DNA of 37,999 nt from an uncultured Spirochaetales bacterium (GTDB taxonomy: Bacteria > Spirochaetota > Spirochaetia > Sphaerochaetales > Sphaerochaetaceae): positions 1-37,999 of the forward strand of contig CAMZFA010000003.1 of the NCBI GenBank assembly GCA_947305945.1, read 5' to 3'. Positions 36,828 through 37,999 of this stretch are shown piece after piece. Within the stretch, counting starts at the first letter, position 1. The number at the start of each line of letters is the position of its first letter. A model generated the notes under the pieces. It made no database searches. It saw only the letters and a program-made list of their open reading frames with translations, and was not told the DNA's origin. Position numbers and translations under genes: made by a program.

Positions 36828-37999
36828 TATCTTATCTCCCGGTTCACCGCATACTCAAGGTCAATGAGGGCGGAGAGGTAGTTGTATCTGCTGCTTAGCT
36901 CTGCAAGCATGGCCTGGTTGAGCTGGTTCTCGGCATCACGCAGTTCAAGTGCTCCGGTGGAGCCGTTGTCAAAGGCCTTCTGCGTCATGTCGAATGATTT
37001 GCGGGCAAGTTCTATTGTGCCCTGTGTGTTTTCAAGTTCGTCCCTGCTCTGCTCAAGCTTGTCAACAAGGCCCATTATCTCAATTCTTGCGTTCTCGGTG
37101 AGAAGGGTCTTTGAGAGCTCAAGCTTCTTCTTTCCGTCCTGCAGATCCTTCAGGCTCTGCATTGAGGAACTCCAGGGAAGCAGGTTGGAAAGGTTCCACG
37201 CCACGGTGGCGGAGAATGAACCGCTGTCGGTCCAGTTGTCCCTTGTCCAGAAGTCATTGTCCAGATCCGAAAGTGTGAGCTGGACCGAGTAACTTAACGC
37301 CAGGTTGGGGATGAAGAGTGACTGCTTGAGGGCTTTTTCCTGGAGGTTGAGCAGCCTCAGCTGTCCTTCCAGTGCCATGACGTCATACCTGCCGCCGGCA
37401 AGGGCCAGAAGCTCCTGTTCATCAACCACCACATAGGCGGTGTCTATCCTGTCCGTCAGCACCAGGGCGGTGTCTATGGGCAGATTCAGAAGCATGGCCA
37501 GCTGGCGCTTTGAGGACTCAACACCGGCACGTGCGCTGTTTATCTGCGGCAGGCTGTTGTTGTAAGTCACCTGTGCCTGAAGTACGTACAGCTCCGGGAC
37601 ATAACCGTTTTCATAGTCCGTCTTTGCCTGGATGTATCTTTCATACTGGGCATCCGAGGTTGCCTTCCGGATTTCCAGTGCCTGCTCCTGCAGGACTATA
37701 GCATAGTAGAGTTTCTTTATGTTGACGGCAATGCTGTCCCTTGTCTGCTGCCAGGTCAGAAGTCCGTTGTTGTACTTCTCCTTTGCAATCTTTATGTTGG
37801 TGATCATTGCCGGGTTGAAGGCTTCCTGGATTGAGATGCCGGTTGAGTACATGAACTCGGGATCCGAGGAACCGGTATCCGGCATGATATGCAGAAAGTC
37901 GAAAAGCGGCTTGAGCATGCCGGTCATTGCCTCCATGCTCTTTGCGCTTGTGTTCTCATTCTGCCTCATGAATCCGGCGTTTCCGTTGACTGTGGGAAA
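36827..37999 (-). CDS. TolC-family outer membrane efflux protein (N-terminus beyond window)
   Basis: Coiled-coil TolC repeats; frame stays open to 37999 (FPTVNGNAGF before the internal Met), so the gene is truncated. Confidence 0.88.
   Translation of the reverse strand, partial: FPTVNGNAGFMRQNENTSAKSMEAMTGMLKPLFDFLHIMPDTGSSDPEFMYSTGISIQEAFNPAMITNIKIAKEKYNNGLLTWQQTRDSIAVNIKKLYYAIVLQEQALEIRKATSDAQYERYIQAKTDYENGYVPELYVLQAQVTYNNSLPQINSARAGVESSKRQLAMLLNLPIDTALVLTDRIDTAYVVVDEQELLALAGGRYDVMALEGQLRLLNLQEKALKQSLFIPNLALSYSVQLTLSDLDNDFWTRDNWTDSGSFSATVAWNLSNLLPWSSSMQSLKDLQDGKKKLELSKTLLTENARIEIMGLVDKLEQSRDELENTQGTIELARKSFDMTQKAFDNGSTGALELRDAENQLNQAMLAELSSRYNYLSALIDLEYAVNREIR

Noticed and set aside
1-37999. 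CRISPR array, tRNA, rRNA, transposon or prophage
   Set aside because: No regularly spaced repeats, cloverleaf-like segments, rRNA signatures, or transposase/integrase/phage ORFs seen; a tRNAscan/Infernal run would be needed for certainty.

Overview
This 38.0-kb window is gene-dense bacterial chromosome, probably from a spirochaete. That placement is inferred from the mitochondrial/spirochaete-type EF-G, the many lipoproteins, CarD, and the cdaA-ybbR-acpS order. I found no rRNA, tRNA, CRISPR array, transposase or phage genes. Bases ~378-16,727 form a nearly uninterrupted minus-strand run: DUF308 protein, YhcC-like radical SAM, fmt, def, priA, family-4 UDG, truA, acpS, ybbR/cdaR, cdaA, glpK, M16C peptidase, LPP20-like lipoprotein, OMP-like protein, pepT and a membrane protein. 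Bases 16.8-21.2 kb are the most accessory-looking part: a translationally coupled three-gene cell-envelope operon of unknown function, then an A-rich stand-alone PD-(D/E)XK-like nuclease. Next come malQ and carD (divergent), ispD-ispF-MtnA/eIF2B-like (+), a P-loop ATPase, fusA and a Kef-type antiporter (-), STAS plus a CE15-like hydrolase (+), an AEC transporter (-), and a TolC/MFP/RND efflux operon with a small PII-like accessory protein (-, truncated at the right edge). The most interesting sequence-level observations are: (i) carD and malQ each have a -10 box exactly 6 nt before the start codon, implying a divergent pair of leaderless mRNAs; (ii) a perfect UUCG-loop intrinsic terminator for the minus-strand ATPase lies inside the 3' coding end of the convergent MtnA-like gene; (iii) IspD has a C-terminal four-cysteine tail; (iv) the PII-like RND accessory protein has a Cys-rich C-terminus; (v) the three-gene envelope operon. 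All calls come from reading the sequence; no database search was run.
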